Of a stretch of DNA of 64,000 nt, positions 1 to 8,690 are shown piece by piece (positions within the stretch are counted from its first letter, which is position 1; the number at the start of each line of letters is the position of its first letter). A model generated the notes under the pieces. That model saw only the letters and a program-made list of their open reading frames with translations. It did not search any database and was not told the origin of the DNA. Source of the DNA: CALFCX01 sp041650595 (lineage in GTDB: Bacteria; Margulisbacteria; WOR-1; JAKLHX01); assembly GCA_041650595.1 (NCBI GenBank), contig JBAZKW010000009.1, positions 13,490 through 77,489 on the forward strand. Reading direction: 5' to 3'. Position numbers and translations under genes: made by a program.

Positions 1-456
1 GGCCGCCTTAACATTGGAGAGGCAATGTCGCCTCCGCTCATACGGCAGGTTAAAAAATATATTGATCCGTCAAAAACGGTCATTATCGATGCTCCTCCTG
101 GGACTTCCTGTCCGGTGATCACCGCGGTAAAAGGGAGCGATTTCTGCGTATTAGTCACAGAACCTACTCCTTTCGGGTTAAATGACCTGGTCCTGACGGT
201 TGAGGTCCTGCGCAAACTAAATATCCCGTTCGGAGTGGTCATCAACCGCTGCGATCTTGGAAATAACAAAATGGAAGAATACTGCGTTTCCGAGAACATA
301 AATATACTTATGCGATTGCCGTTTAAAAAAGAGATAGCTATGGCATATTCAAACGGTTGTCCTATTGTCGAGATATTTCCGCAGTACAAGGAAACATTCA
401 TGGAAGTATTTAATAAAATAAATCACATGGTTGCGGGGATACAGGAAAAACAATGA
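1..456 (+). CDS. MinD-superfamily P-loop ATPase, C-terminal part (5' end outside window)
   Basis: The reading frame is open from base 1 (Gly-Arg-Leu-Asn-Ile-Gly-Glu-Ala before the first Met), so this is the C-terminal part of a longer gene; the ATG at 25 is probably internal. A switch II-like DAPPGTSCPV motif lies near residue 30 of the visible part, as in MinD-family ATPases that carry an inserted ferredoxin domain. The Walker A and the ferredoxin insert would lie upstream of the window. Its stop overlaps the next ATG (ATGA), and the next gene is a paralogue. Such tandem pairs occur in anaerobes in Fe-S or orange-protein (ORP) type clusters. The exact role is unknown. Confidence 0.85.
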   Translation, partial: GRLNIGEAMSPPLIRQVKKYIDPSKTVIIDAPPGTSCPVITAVKGSDFCVLVTEPTPFGLNDLVLTVEVLRKLNIPFGVVINRCDLGNNKMEEYCVSENINILMRLPFKKEIAMAYSNGCPIVEIFPQYKETFMEVFNKINHMVAGIQEKQ

Positions 457-1301
457 AGCAAATAGTCGTTATCAGCGGAAAAGGCGGGACCGGCAAGACA
501 ATTGTAACAGGCTCTCTGGCAGTTTTGGCCAAGAACAAAGTAATGGTCGACTGCGACGTGGATGCCGCGGACCTGCATTTGCTGCTTCATCCATCGGTAA
601 AAGAACGCCATGAATTCAGGAGCGGCAAGACCGCAGTTGTCGATGATAAGCTTTGTCGCCGGTGCGGCGACTGCGTGCGCGCTTGCAGATTTGAGGCTAT
701 AAAACAGGATTGTACGATCGAGCCTTTTTCCTGCGAGGGCTGCGCGCTGTGCAGCAGGATATGTCCTTATGGCGCGATAAACATGCAGGAAAATATCGCG
801 GGAGAGTGGTTTGTCTCCGATACGCAATACGGACCTTTTGTCCATGCCAAACTGGGGATCGCGGAAGAAAATTCAGGCAAGCTTGTTTCAAAAATAAGAC
901 AGGTTGCCGCGGACATAGCACACACAGATAAATCGCAGTATGTGATCATCGACGGGCCTCCGGGAATAGGATGCCCTGTAATAGCTTCTTTGTCGGGTGT
1001 AAACTGCGCGCTGATAGTTACCGAGCCGACGCTTTCCGGCCTTCATGACGCCCAAAGGGTAATAGAAGCAGCGGAGCATTTTAATGTTCAGTCAAAGATG
1101 GTGATAAATAAATACGACCTTAACGCCGATATGACAAAACGAATTGAAGAATTTTGCAGGGGAAAATGGATCCCCGTTATAGGAAAGATCCCCTTTGACA
1201 AGGCAGTCGTAGAGGCGATGGTCGAAGGCAAAACTGTTGTCGAATATGCGGACGGGCCTGTAAAAGAAGAACTCATAAAGATATGGGAAGAGCTAAAATA
1301 A
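453..1301 (+). CDS. MinD-superfamily ATPase with inserted 2[4Fe-4S] ferredoxin domain
   Basis: A 282-residue cytoplasmic ATPase. The deviant Walker A KGGTGKT is at residues 10-16, and two ferredoxin-type Cys clusters are inserted at residues 68-78 (C68, C71, C74, C78) and 94-104 (C94, C97, C100, C104). A DGPPGIGCPV switch II motif follows near residue 167. This architecture is the hallmark of the MinD-like ATPases found in ORP and Fe-S/metal-cofactor clusters of anaerobes, where they are thought to handle metal clusters rather than cell division. It overlaps the upstream paralogue by 4 bases and the NifU-like gene by 1 base, so the genes are translationally coupled. The substrate cluster is not known. 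Confidence 0.92.
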   Translation: MKQIVVISGKGGTGKTIVTGSLAVLAKNKVMVDCDVDAADLHLLLHPSVKERHEFRSGKTAVVDDKLCRRCGDCVRACRFEAIKQDCTIEPFSCEGCALCSRICPYGAINMQENIAGEWFVSDTQYGPFVHAKLGIAEENSGKLVSKIRQVAADIAHTDKSQYVIIDGPPGIGCPVIASLSGVNCALIVTEPTLSGLHDAQRVIEAAEHFNVQSKMVINKYDLNADMTKRIEEFCRGKWIPVIGKIPFDKAVVEAMVEGKTVVEYADGPVKEELIKIWEELK

Positions 1302-1693
1302 TGGAACAATTTAAGAATAATAAAGAAACCGATTATCCGCAAGAGATCATTGAATTACTGAACGACGAAAAACTATACGGAAGGATGAACGGTCCTACAA
1401 GCTCATCTTATCTTAAAGGGCCTTGCGGGGATTCCATGGAGTTTTATTTGGTAATAGAAGGAGGAGTTGTCAACGACATCAAATATTACACGGAGGGCTG
1501 TCAGGCTACCAGGGCCTGCGCGGCAATGACGGCAAAGCTTGCTCTCGGCAAGACTATAACGGAAGCTCTGGGTATCTCCGCGGGAGAGATCATTAAAAGC
1601 CTTAAAGGATTGCCGCAGGACCATCTGCACTGTTCGATCCTTGCCGTCAGTACTTTGTACCGGGCGATCGCGGATTATCTATTACAACCATAA
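1301..1693 (+). CDS. NifU/IscU-like iron-sulfur cluster scaffold
   Basis: A protein of 130 residues if the ATG at 1301 is used. I prefer that start because it overlaps the upstream stop (TAATG); the in-frame ATG at 1283 lies inside the previous gene. The three scaffold cysteines are present in their usual contexts: C42 (PCGDSM), C67 (EGCQAT) and C111 (HC, after H110). The family assembles Fe-S clusters on these cysteines and passes them to carrier proteins. No IscS-type desulfurase lies in the window; the DsrE-like protein downstream could be a sulfur-relay partner (inference). It sits between a ferredoxin-MinD ATPase and Mrp. Confidence 0.88.
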   Translation: MEQFKNNKETDYPQEIIELLNDEKLYGRMNGPTSSSYLKGPCGDSMEFYLVIEGGVVNDIKYYTEGCQATRACAAMTAKLALGKTITEALGISAGEIIKSLKGLPQDHLHCSILAVSTLYRAIADYLLQP

Positions 1694-1706
1694 AGGAGAA
1701 TGAATC

Positions 1707-2537
1707 ATGCAACAGGCCACTACAGATAAAATAGACGAGCAGAACAAGAGAATCAAAGAAAAGATGATGAGGGTCAAACACAGCCTTATCGTTATGAGCG
1801 GAAAAGGCGGGGTCGGAAAAACTTCCGTCGCGGTCAATCTGGCCTATGCCCTGTCCCTTAGCGGGAAAAAGGTCGGGATACTGGATATCGATATTCATGG
1901 GCCGAACATCGCGAAAATGCTCGGAATTGAAAAGCAATCTATATATAACCTTGACTTTGGGATCGAGCCCGTCGAAGTATCGCAAAATCTAAAAGCGGTG
2001 AGCATGGCGCTTACGGGTTATGATGCGGACCAGCCGATGATCTGGCGAGGACCTATGAAGGCGGGGCTTATAAGACAGTTTTTAGCCGATGTTAACTGGG
2101 GAGATCTGGACTACCTTATAATAGACTCTCCTCCCGGGACGGGGGACGAACCGCTAAGCGCCTGCCAGCTGATACCGAATGTTTCCGAAGCTATCATCGT
2201 TACCACTCCACAGGATGTGGCGATACTTGACGCACGCAAAAGCGTTCTGTTCGCGAAGCAGATAAATATCCCGGTCGCGGGGATAATCGAGAACATGAGC
2301 GGGTTTATCTGTCCCCATTGCAATACAGAGTTGAATATTTTTAAAAAAGGAGGCGGAGAAAAGGCGGCGGCGGAGCTTGGAGTCCCTTTCCTGGGCAGGG
2401 TCCCTTTTGAGATGGAGCTTGTCGAGCTGGCTGATAAAGGCACGCCTTTTGTCTCGTTCGCCGAAAAGTCAAGGTCAGCGGAAGCGTTCATGAAGATCGT
2501 GGATAACGTAAAAATATTTGTCGGAGATAAAAAATAA
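1707..2537 (+). CDS. mrp: Mrp/ApbC/NBP35-family Fe-S cluster carrier ATPase
   Basis: A 276-residue P-loop ATPase with deviant Walker A KGGVGKT at residues 33-39, the GILDIDIHGPN switch region, DSPPGTGDE near residue 140 and a C-terminal CPHC pair (C202, C205) that in this family bridges a [4Fe-4S] cluster at the dimer interface. The N-terminal 25 residues are a charged, helical extension. A good ribosome-binding site (AAAGGAG) precedes the ATG. It is 13 bases after the NifU-like scaffold, so cluster assembly (scaffold) and delivery (Mrp) are encoded together. The length is normal for the family. Confidence 0.92.
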   Translation: MQQATTDKIDEQNKRIKEKMMRVKHSLIVMSGKGGVGKTSVAVNLAYALSLSGKKVGILDIDIHGPNIAKMLGIEKQSIYNLDFGIEPVEVSQNLKAVSMALTGYDADQPMIWRGPMKAGLIRQFLADVNWGDLDYLIIDSPPGTGDEPLSACQLIPNVSEAIIVTTPQDVAILDARKSVLFAKQINIPVAGIIENMSGFICPHCNTELNIFKKGGGEKAAAELGVPFLGRVPFEMELVELADKGTPFVSFAEKSRSAEAFMKIVDNVKIFVGDKK

Positions 2538-2558
2538 ACTGAAGAAGGGAGAACAAAA

Positions 2559-2921
2559 ATGGCGTTCGGACCGCATCTGACGGTTGACGGAGAAGGATGT
2601 TCCTCAAAAGACATCTCGAACATGAGCTTTTTGTACAAGTTCCTCGATGAATGTCCGCAAAAGATCCACATGACCAAAATAACCGAACCGTATATTGTCA
2701 GGATACCGAGAGGGCTCGCTGGAATGGTGCTCATCGCGGAAAGCCATATTTCGGTACACACATATCCAGGACTTAAGCGTATATATGTCGATATTTTTTC
2801 ATGCAAACACTTTGACAGGGACAAAGCCCTCAAATATATCGTAAAATACTTTAACCCTAAACAATATCAAAGCGACTGCGTAAAAAGAGGCAAGAAATTC
2901 CCGAGATGGAGGAAAAAATGA
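2559..2921 (+). CDS. speD: S-adenosylmethionine decarboxylase (SpeD)-like pyruvoyl enzyme, divergent
   Basis: 120 residues, the size of bacterial class 1B AdoMet decarboxylase proenzymes. The self-cleavage site is at E61-S62 (AESHISVHTYP), followed by the expected catalytic His67 and Cys82; the spacing S62/H67/C82 matches S63/H68/C83 of the characterised Thermotoga enzyme. Ser62 would become the pyruvoyl group. The residue after HTYP is Gly71, where the family normally has Glu, and the following segment is unusual (LKRIYVDIF). Some divergent SpeD homologues are pyruvoyl-dependent ornithine or arginine decarboxylases, so the substrate is open. It lies inside the Fe-S ATPase operon and overlaps the DsrE gene by 4 bases. 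Confidence 0.85.
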   Translation: MAFGPHLTVDGEGCSSKDISNMSFLYKFLDECPQKIHMTKITEPYIVRIPRGLAGMVLIAESHISVHTYPGLKRIYVDIFSCKHFDRDKALKYIVKYFNPKQYQSDCVKRGKKFPRWRKK

Positions 2922-3238
2922 AAATCGGAGTGATTATTTCCGTGAACAATGCCGAGACCTGCTGGAACGCTCTTAGATACGCTAATTATTGCTTGGCGCA
3001 AAAGGATGAAGTGAAGGTCTTTTTTATGGGCGAAGGCGTTGAATACCAAAATATAAGCACTGACAAATTTGATGCTGTGAAACAGGCGGAGGAATTCATG
3101 GGTAGCGGCGGGAAAATATTTGCCTGTGGCAGCTGCATCAAATCGAGGGGACGGGAAGGCGGAGAAATGTGCCCGATTTCCACAATGAAAGATATGTACG
3201 ATATCATCAAAGAAAGCGATAAATTCGTAACATTCTAA
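2918..3238 (+). CDS. DsrE-family sulfur-transfer-like protein
   Basis: 106 residues from the ATG at 2918, chosen because GGAGG lies 4-8 bases upstream and it overlaps the SpeD stop as ATGA; an in-frame ATG at 2906 would give four extra residues. The DsrE fold pattern is clear, with cysteines C70, C73 and C85 in the contexts CGSCIKSRG and CPIS, and a C-terminal SDKFVTF strand. DsrE/TusD-like proteins relay persulfide sulfur. In this operon it could supply sulfur to the NifU-like scaffold, which is inference from position only. The substrate is unknown. Confidence 0.85.
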   Translation: MKIGVIISVNNAETCWNALRYANYCLAQKDEVKVFFMGEGVEYQNISTDKFDAVKQAEEFMGSGGKIFACGSCIKSRGREGGEMCPISTMKDMYDIIKESDKFVTF

Positions 3239-3258
3239 GGGGGAGTGTTATAGAATAA

Positions 3259-4065
3259 ATGAAGACAATCAGGGCGGTAATAGGCCTGCTGTTGACAGTC
3301 CAATTGGCGGGCGCGGCCGCCGGCAAGGAGGTAATTGAAATGGGGGCAGTAAAAGACGGAGTCAAGATCACGGTAGTTTTTGACAACAAAACCGTTAGTA
3401 AAGACTATGAGGCGGGCTACGGTTTTGCCTGTGTGGTAGAAAAAAACGGAAAGAAAATACTTTTTGACACCGGTTGCTGCGGTAAGACATTGTTATCCAA
3501 CATGAAAAAAGCAGGCATTAAACCTAAAGAGATTAATATTATTGTTTTATCACATTCGCACTGGGACCACACGGGAGGGCTGTTCGATTTTCTCAAGGAA
3601 AATAGCAACGTGACAGTTTATGTCCTTCCGTCTTTTTCTAAAAAGTTCAAGCAGGAGATAAAGAACAGCGGAGCGAAATTTAAAGAGAGTGCCGGATACA
3701 CGGAAATAATTAAGGGGGTGTTCACCACCGGAGAGCTTGGCAGCAAGATCAAGGAGCAATCGCTGATCATCGACTCTTCCGAAGGGCCGGTGCTCATTAC
3801 CGGCTGCGCGCATCCCGGGATCGTAAGCATCGTGAAAAGCGCCGAAGCTTCACATAAACAAAGCATTTCGGTCATTTTAGGCGGGCTTCATTTGATGGAG
3901 AAGTCGTCCGCACAGACGGACAGGATAATAACATCACTTAAAAAACTGGGGATAAAAAAGGTCGTCCCTCTGCATTGCACCGGGGACAGGCAGTCGAGGA
4001 TGATAATTAAAGAGTTCGGTGCCGGAGATAAAAAGACAGGAGCGGGATCAAAGATAAAAATATGA
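3259..4065 (+). CDS. Exported metallo-beta-lactamase-fold hydrolase
   Basis: 268 residues. Residues 1-22 form a signal peptide (hydrophobic LLLTVQLAGAAAG), so the mature protein is extracytoplasmic or lipid-free periplasmic. The metal site HSHWDH is at residues 99-104, with further ligands in GCAHPG and PLHCTG. The subfamily with FDTG...LSHSHWDHTGGL is often annotated as dihydropteroate-ribofuranosyl-aminobenzene phosphate synthase-like, but true substrates are mostly unknown. The start follows a GGGGGAG site 14-20 bases upstream. It overlaps the YibE/F gene by 4 bases, so the two are probably co-translated. Confidence 0.82.
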   Translation: MKTIRAVIGLLLTVQLAGAAAGKEVIEMGAVKDGVKITVVFDNKTVSKDYEAGYGFACVVEKNGKKILFDTGCCGKTLLSNMKKAGIKPKEINIIVLSHSHWDHTGGLFDFLKENSNVTVYVLPSFSKKFKQEIKNSGAKFKESAGYTEIIKGVFTTGELGSKIKEQSLIIDSSEGPVLITGCAHPGIVSIVKSAEASHKQSISVILGGLHLMEKSSAQTDRIITSLKKLGIKKVVPLHCTGDRQSRMIIKEFGAGDKKTGAGSKIKI

Positions 4066-5204
4066 AAAAAACACTTGCTATATTTTTTGCGGTAATCTCT
4101 CTTTGTTTCGTATTACGGGCCGACGCGGCGGTAAAATATGAGACGTCCAAATTCTCGTACGAGAAAGGCCGCATAATAAGCGCCGTGTACGCCGATGACA
4201 ACCTTTATACCCAAAGGGTCAGTATAAAGGTCCTGTCAGGAAAGTTTAAAGGGAGAACAGTCAGCGTTAACCATATGACTTCAAGTATGGCCGGAGGGTC
4301 GATGGTCCTTAAAGAAGGCGATAACATTATTGTATACGCGGAAGAAAATCCCACTAAGGCGGAAAGCCCGGACGGAAGCCCGATCATCCAGGTTGACGGG
4401 TTTCAGAGGGATACGCCTTTGATTTGGCTTGCAATTCTATTCGCTTCCGTGCTGGTCTTGACCGGCGGACTTAAAGGGCTGAAATCGCTCATAAGCCTTA
4501 TATTGACGATCGCTCTTATCTTTTTTGTGCTGATCCCTTTGACGTTAAGAGGGATAAACCCCATTCTTGTCACTTGTTTTATTTCTGCCGTGATCGCTGC
4601 CGTTGTGTTCCGGATAGTGGGCGGAAATAATCTGAAATCTCTAAGCGGTGCGATAGGAACGGTGCTCGGAGTAACGGCCGCCGGATTGATAGCCGTTTAC
4701 GCGGGAAGCTTTATGAATTTGACCGGGCTAAGTTCCGAGGAATCCCTGATGCTGATGTATTCATTAAAACTAAAAATAGACTTTGTAGGCTTGCTTTTCA
4801 GCGGAGTGATCATCGGAGCCCTGGGGGCAGTCATGGACGTCGGGATGTCGATAGCTTCCGCCATTGAGGAAGTCCGGAGGGTCCGTCCGGGATCATCGTT
4901 CCTGCAATTATTTAATTCGGGAATGAACGTAGGAAAAGATGTAATGGGCACTATGAGCAATACTTTGATACTTGCTTATGTCGGCGCGTCACTGCCGCTT
5001 ATAATCCTTTTTATTTCGTCGGAAATGTCCTTTGTGAAGATCGCGAACATGGAGCTTATCGCGGAAGAAGTATTGCGGGCGCTTTCGGGCAGCATCGGGC
5101 TGATACTTTGCATACCGATAACCGCTTTTATTTCGGCCCTGCTGTTCTTCTTAAGTAAAAAGAAAGGAGTCCCATCTTATGAGCCCCAGACCAAGAAAGT
5201 TTAG
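4062..5204 (+). CDS. YibE/F-family membrane protein
   Basis: 380 residues with an N-terminal signal-like helix (residues 4-21), an extracytoplasmic beta-rich stretch to about residue 120 and then seven or eight hydrophobic helices, including the conserved stretch PLTLRGINPIL and the region with EEVRRVRP and GKDVMGTMSNTL. This is the YibE/F-like family, an uncharacterised multi-pass inner-membrane family. It overlaps the upstream hydrolase by 4 bases and the DUF134 gene by 26 bases. The function is unknown. Confidence 0.85.
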   Translation: MKKTLAIFFAVISLCFVLRADAAVKYETSKFSYEKGRIISAVYADDNLYTQRVSIKVLSGKFKGRTVSVNHMTSSMAGGSMVLKEGDNIIVYAEENPTKAESPDGSPIIQVDGFQRDTPLIWLAILFASVLVLTGGLKGLKSLISLILTIALIFFVLIPLTLRGINPILVTCFISAVIAAVVFRIVGGNNLKSLSGAIGTVLGVTAAGLIAVYAGSFMNLTGLSSEESLMLMYSLKLKIDFVGLLFSGVIIGALGAVMDVGMSIASAIEEVRRVRPGSSFLQLFNSGMNVGKDVMGTMSNTLILAYVGASLPLIILFISSEMSFVKIANMELIAEEVLRALSGSIGLILCIPITAFISALLFFLSKKKGVPSYEPQTKKV

Positions 5205-5526
5205 ATTCTGCCGGCAATTCAACGGCGCTGATTTTTATAAGCCCAGAGGGATACCTCTCTCAATGCTTGAACTGGTGGATCTCAGCGTTGAAGAGCTGGA
5301 AGCGCTACGTCTGTGCGACTTTGAAGAGCTTGAGCAGGAGGAAGCCGCTAAAAAAATGGACATTTCCAGAGCTACTTTCCAGCGGGACCTCTACTCCGCC
5401 AGAAAGAAGGTAGCGGACGCGCTGCTCCATTCAAAGGCGATCAAGATCAACAAGACTGATGCGGGTCGTGCTGGTCGGAGGGATCGCGAATCATCTGCGC
5501 GGACGGAATCTTCTCATCAAGAGTGA
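5179..5526 (+). CDS. DUF134 (UPF0251) helix-turn-helix protein
   Basis: 115 residues. It begins MSPRPRKFR, followed by a segment with LEELEALRLCDFEEL-like features and EEAAKKMDISRATFQRDLYSARKKVADAL, a sigma-70 region 4-like helix-turn-helix. The last 25 residues are low-complexity and overlap the 3' end of the opposite-strand copA by 36 bases. DUF134 proteins are usually encoded next to MinD-type ATPases and dinitrogenase-cofactor-like proteins, which fits the operon here and supports a regulatory role for it (inference). AAAGGAG lies 10 bases before the ATG. Confidence 0.88.
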   Translation: MSPRPRKFRFCRQFNGADFYKPRGIPLSMLELVDLSVEELEALRLCDFEELEQEEAAKKMDISRATFQRDLYSARKKVADALLHSKAIKINKTDAGRAGRRDRESSARTESSHQE

Positions 5527-7875
5527 GTTTGACACTACCGAGACGGAACTAAACGCCATTGCGGCGCCCGCTATGACCGGGTTCAAAAGAAAGCCCGTAA
5601 CAGGATAAAGGATCCCGGCGGCAATTGGTATTCCGAGGGTATTATAGACAAAAGCCCAGAACAGATTTTGCCTGATCTTTTTCATTGTAAAACTGCTGAG
5701 GTCTATCGCGGTTATCACGTCGCGCAGATCTTCCTTTACAAGTATTATTTCCCCGGTCTCGATCGCAACGTCGGTACCCCCGCCGATCGCGATACCGATA
5801 TCCGCCTGGGCAAGGGCCGGTGCGTCGTTTATACCGTCGCCGACCATTGCGACCTTTTTGCCTTCGCCCTGCAGGCGCTTGATGTTCTCGGCCTTTTCCT
5901 GAGGAAGCACCTCGGCAAGTACCCGTTCGATCCCGGCCTGAAGCGCTATGGCCTCTGCTGTTCTTGCGTTGTCGCCGGTGATCATAACAACTTCTTTGCC
6001 CATGAGACGGAGCGTCTTTACGGCTTCTGATGAGAACTCTTTTAACGTATCAGCCGCGGCTATCAGCCCGTCCGCTTGCGAGTTTTTTGCGACGATCATA
6101 ACGGTCTTGCCCTGCGCTTCGAGTTCACTGATCCTTTGTTCAAGGCCTGTTATACCGATGTTCCTGTCCTGCATGAGCTTTCTGTTGCCGAAAAGCACGG
6201 TATCTATTCCAAGCTTTATTTCAACGCCTTTTCCCGGAACGGAATCAAAGCTGTCCGGATCTTTAGCCTCTATTTTTTCAAGTGCGGCTTTTTTGAGGAC
6301 CGCTTCGGCCAAAGGATGCTCGGACTTTTTTTCGGCCGCAGCCGCAAGGAACAAGATGTCGTTCACATTGCCCGTGTAATTTCCAATTACGACAATATCC
6401 GTTACCTCCGGCTTTCCCTTTGTAAGAGTCCCTGTTTTATCGAAAACGACCGTGTCAAGCGAGCTGGCTTTCTGCAGCGCTTCCGCGCTCTTGATCAGGA
6501 TCCCGTGTTCCGCACCGAGCCCTGTCCCGATCATCACGGCGGTAGGAGTCGCCAGACCGATGGCGCAGGGGCAGGCGATGATGAGCACGGTGATAAAAAC
6601 GGTCAGAGAAAATATGAAGGTTTGGCCGGCGAGCAGCCAGATGACGAAAGACAAGATCCCGATGAGCAGTACCGTGGGTACAAAATACGCGGCGACGATG
6701 TCCGCCAGCTTCTGTATCGGCGCTTTACTTCCCTGGGCTTCCTCGACCAGACGGACCATCTGCGACAGGAAACTGTCTTTTCCTATCTTTTCAGCCCTAA
6801 ACCTGAACGAGCCGGTTTTGTTTATCGTTGCGCCGATCACTTTGTCTTCGGGACGCTTTTCAACGGGGATGCTCTCGCCCGTCATCATGGATTCATCTAC
6901 GGATGAGGAGCCGCTGACGACCGTGCCGTCGACGGGCACTTTGCCGCCCGGCTTGACCACGACAATATCCCCGATCTCCATCTCTTCGATCCTGATCTCG
7001 ATCTCTTTGCCGTCCCGCTCGACTGTCGCGGTCTTTGCCTGAAGGCTGATCAGCTTTTTTATCGCCTCGGAAGTTCGTCCTTTGGCGGCAGCCTCGAGAT
7101 ATTTGCCGAGCAGGATAAAGGTGATCAACAGTCCCGCGGCCTCATAATAAAGGTTGTGCATGCTGTAGGCACCGCTTCCCGTCCATATCGCGACGGTTAC
7201 AAAGAGACTGTAAAGAAAAGCGGACCCGACCCCCATCGCGACAAGTGTGTCCATGTTCGCGGTCCTGGTCCTAAAAAGTGAAAATATTCCTCTGGTAAAA
7301 AATATCCAGCCAAACATCATTATAGGAATAGTGATAAGAAGCTGTATCAAAGGCGCGTTTTGCATAACAGGGCCCGGCATAGGCAGACGCAAAAGGTCCG
7401 CGAGCATGAAATACATAAGAGGGATGCTCAATATGAGCGAACCGGCGAACCTTATCTTCAAATTGTGCATCTCTTTTTTTTCGGCTGATTTTCCTCCGGA
7501 CTTGATCACGTGATAGCCGGTCGCGTTGATGATCTTTTCTATTCTGTCGGCATTTGTCTTTCCGGGATCGTATTCTACGGTCGCTTTTTCCGATGCAAAA
7601 TTGATGCTGGCATCGATTATGCCCAGGTGTTTTTTTAGGGCGTTTTCAATGGCCAGAACGCATGATGCGCACGACATGCCGGAAATATTGAGTATGATCT
7701 TTTCGCTTTTGCCTTTGCCGATAACTTCCACGTGCTTGTGCTCTCCGGCGTTGCCGAGGAACGTTTCAAGACAGTGCTTGCTGCAGAAATAATAAGTCTT
7801 TCCGTCCTTTTCAGCCTTGAACTTTGATTTTTCGGTGTCAACTTCCATGCCGCAAACCGGATCGATAGCTTTCAT
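5491..7875 (-). CDS. copA: Cu(I)-translocating P1B-type ATPase with N-terminal YHS domain
   Basis: 794 residues. An N-terminal YHS domain (C8, C31, C35) is followed by one heavy-metal-associated domain with GMSCASC (C69, C72), transmembrane helices, the actuator TGES (332-335), the copper-selective CPC motif (435-437), the phosphorylated Asp479 in DKTGT, SEHPLAEA and GDGINDAPAL. CPC with HMA points to Cu+ export to the outside. It is the last gene of a minus-strand zip-uppP-copA run; the gap to uppP is 32 bases with AGGAGG before the ATG. Its 3' end overlaps the DUF134 gene tail to tail. Confidence 0.95.
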   Translation of the reverse strand: MKAIDPVCGMEVDTEKSKFKAEKDGKTYYFCSKHCLETFLGNAGEHKHVEVIGKGKSEKIILNISGMSCASCVLAIENALKKHLGIIDASINFASEKATVEYDPGKTNADRIEKIINATGYHVIKSGGKSAEKKEMHNLKIRFAGSLILSIPLMYFMLADLLRLPMPGPVMQNAPLIQLLITIPIMMFGWIFFTRGIFSLFRTRTANMDTLVAMGVGSAFLYSLFVTVAIWTGSGAYSMHNLYYEAAGLLITFILLGKYLEAAAKGRTSEAIKKLISLQAKTATVERDGKEIEIRIEEMEIGDIVVVKPGGKVPVDGTVVSGSSSVDESMMTGESIPVEKRPEDKVIGATINKTGSFRFRAEKIGKDSFLSQMVRLVEEAQGSKAPIQKLADIVAAYFVPTVLLIGILSFVIWLLAGQTFIFSLTVFITVLIIACPCAIGLATPTAVMIGTGLGAEHGILIKSAEALQKASSLDTVVFDKTGTLTKGKPEVTDIVVIGNYTGNVNDILFLAAAAEKKSEHPLAEAVLKKAALEKIEAKDPDSFDSVPGKGVEIKLGIDTVLFGNRKLMQDRNIGITGLEQRISELEAQGKTVMIVAKNSQADGLIAAADTLKEFSSEAVKTLRLMGKEVVMITGDNARTAEAIALQAGIERVLAEVLPQEKAENIKRLQGEGKKVAMVGDGINDAPALAQADIGIAIGGGTDVAIETGEIILVKEDLRDVITAIDLSSFTMKKIRQNLFWAFVYNTLGIPIAAGILYPVTGFLLNPVIAGAAMAFSSVSVVSNSLLMRRFRPRR

Positions 7876-7907
7876 GATAAGTCCTCCTATATCTGATTTG
7901 GGCCGCT

Positions 7908-8684
7908 TTAGCGGAACAGCATATAAGCCGCGAACAATAGCGCCGCGATCATCCTGTACACACCAAAAGGTACAAAACTGTGCTTTTTGACAAACCCGAG
8001 CAGGAACTTAATGCTTAACATCGCCACGATGAACGAAACAACAAATCCGACGGCCAGGATCCCAAACTGATCAGAAGTTATAGTGCTTCCGCTTTTTGCC
8101 AGGTCCAATACAGATGCCGCAAGCATCGTCGGGACTGCCAAAAGGAACGAGAACTCTACAATAGTTGTCCTTTTTAAACCCAGGGTAAGGCCTCCGATGA
8201 TGGTTGCCGCCGAGCGCGATATACCGGGCACCACCGCGAGCGACTGAAAAAGCCCGATACCGACGCATTTTGAATAGGGGATAGTCGAGATATCCTCGTG
8301 CGCGGAAGCTTTTTCTTTGTGGATCAGCTCAAACAGTATGATAAGCGCGCCGCCGATGAAAAGCGCCCACACAATGACGGAAGTACTGCCCAGAAGGACG
8401 GTTTTTATGATCTTGTAAAGGACAAATCCTACAATTGCCGTCGGTATGAATGCCGCCAGAACTCTTTTCAGGCTTTCAAAGTCCAAAAGGAACCTTTTCC
8501 AGTAGAGCGCGGCCACCGAAAGTATCGCGCCAAACTGGATGACTATTTCAAAACTTTTTACGAAATCAGTTTGAGCGATGTTCATGACCTTTGCGGCAAG
8601 CACCATGTGGGCGGTGGATGATATCGGAAGGAACTCAGTTATGCCTTCGATGACCCCGATAATTATGCTTTGAAAAATGTCCAT
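7908..8684 (-). CDS. uppP: Undecaprenyl-diphosphatase
   Basis: 258-residue multi-pass protein of the BacA/UppP family. The N-terminal motif GVIEGITEFLPISSTAH and the PGISRSAATI motif contain the catalytic Glu, Arg and Ser residues. It dephosphorylates undecaprenyl diphosphate at the membrane surface so the lipid carrier of peptidoglycan synthesis can be reused. The length is normal. It lies 6 bases after the ZIP gene and 32 bases before copA; this pairing with metal transporters is probably only an operon of convenience. The start has no strong alternative. Confidence 0.94.
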   Translation of the reverse strand: MDIFQSIIIGVIEGITEFLPISSTAHMVLAAKVMNIAQTDFVKSFEIVIQFGAILSVAALYWKRFLLDFESLKRVLAAFIPTAIVGFVLYKIIKTVLLGSTSVIVWALFIGGALIILFELIHKEKASAHEDISTIPYSKCVGIGLFQSLAVVPGISRSAATIIGGLTLGLKRTTIVEFSFLLAVPTMLAASVLDLAKSGSTITSDQFGILAVGFVVSFIVAMLSIKFLLGFVKKHSFVPFGVYRMIAALLFAAYMLFR

Positions 8685-8690
8685 TTTTAC

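Noticed and set aside
1283..1300. Earlier ATG at 1283 for the NifU-like protein
   Set aside because: It lies inside the upstream gene and adds no conserved residues; the TAATG overlap at 1301 is the better start.
2111..2833. 240-residue minus-strand open frame
   Set aside because: It lies opposite mrp and the SpeD-like gene, which both have clear motifs; no motif or ribosome-binding site supports it.
6076..6906. 276-residue plus-strand open frame opposite copA
   Set aside because: It runs antisense to the well-supported copA gene, has no family motif and its composition is that of a shadow frame.
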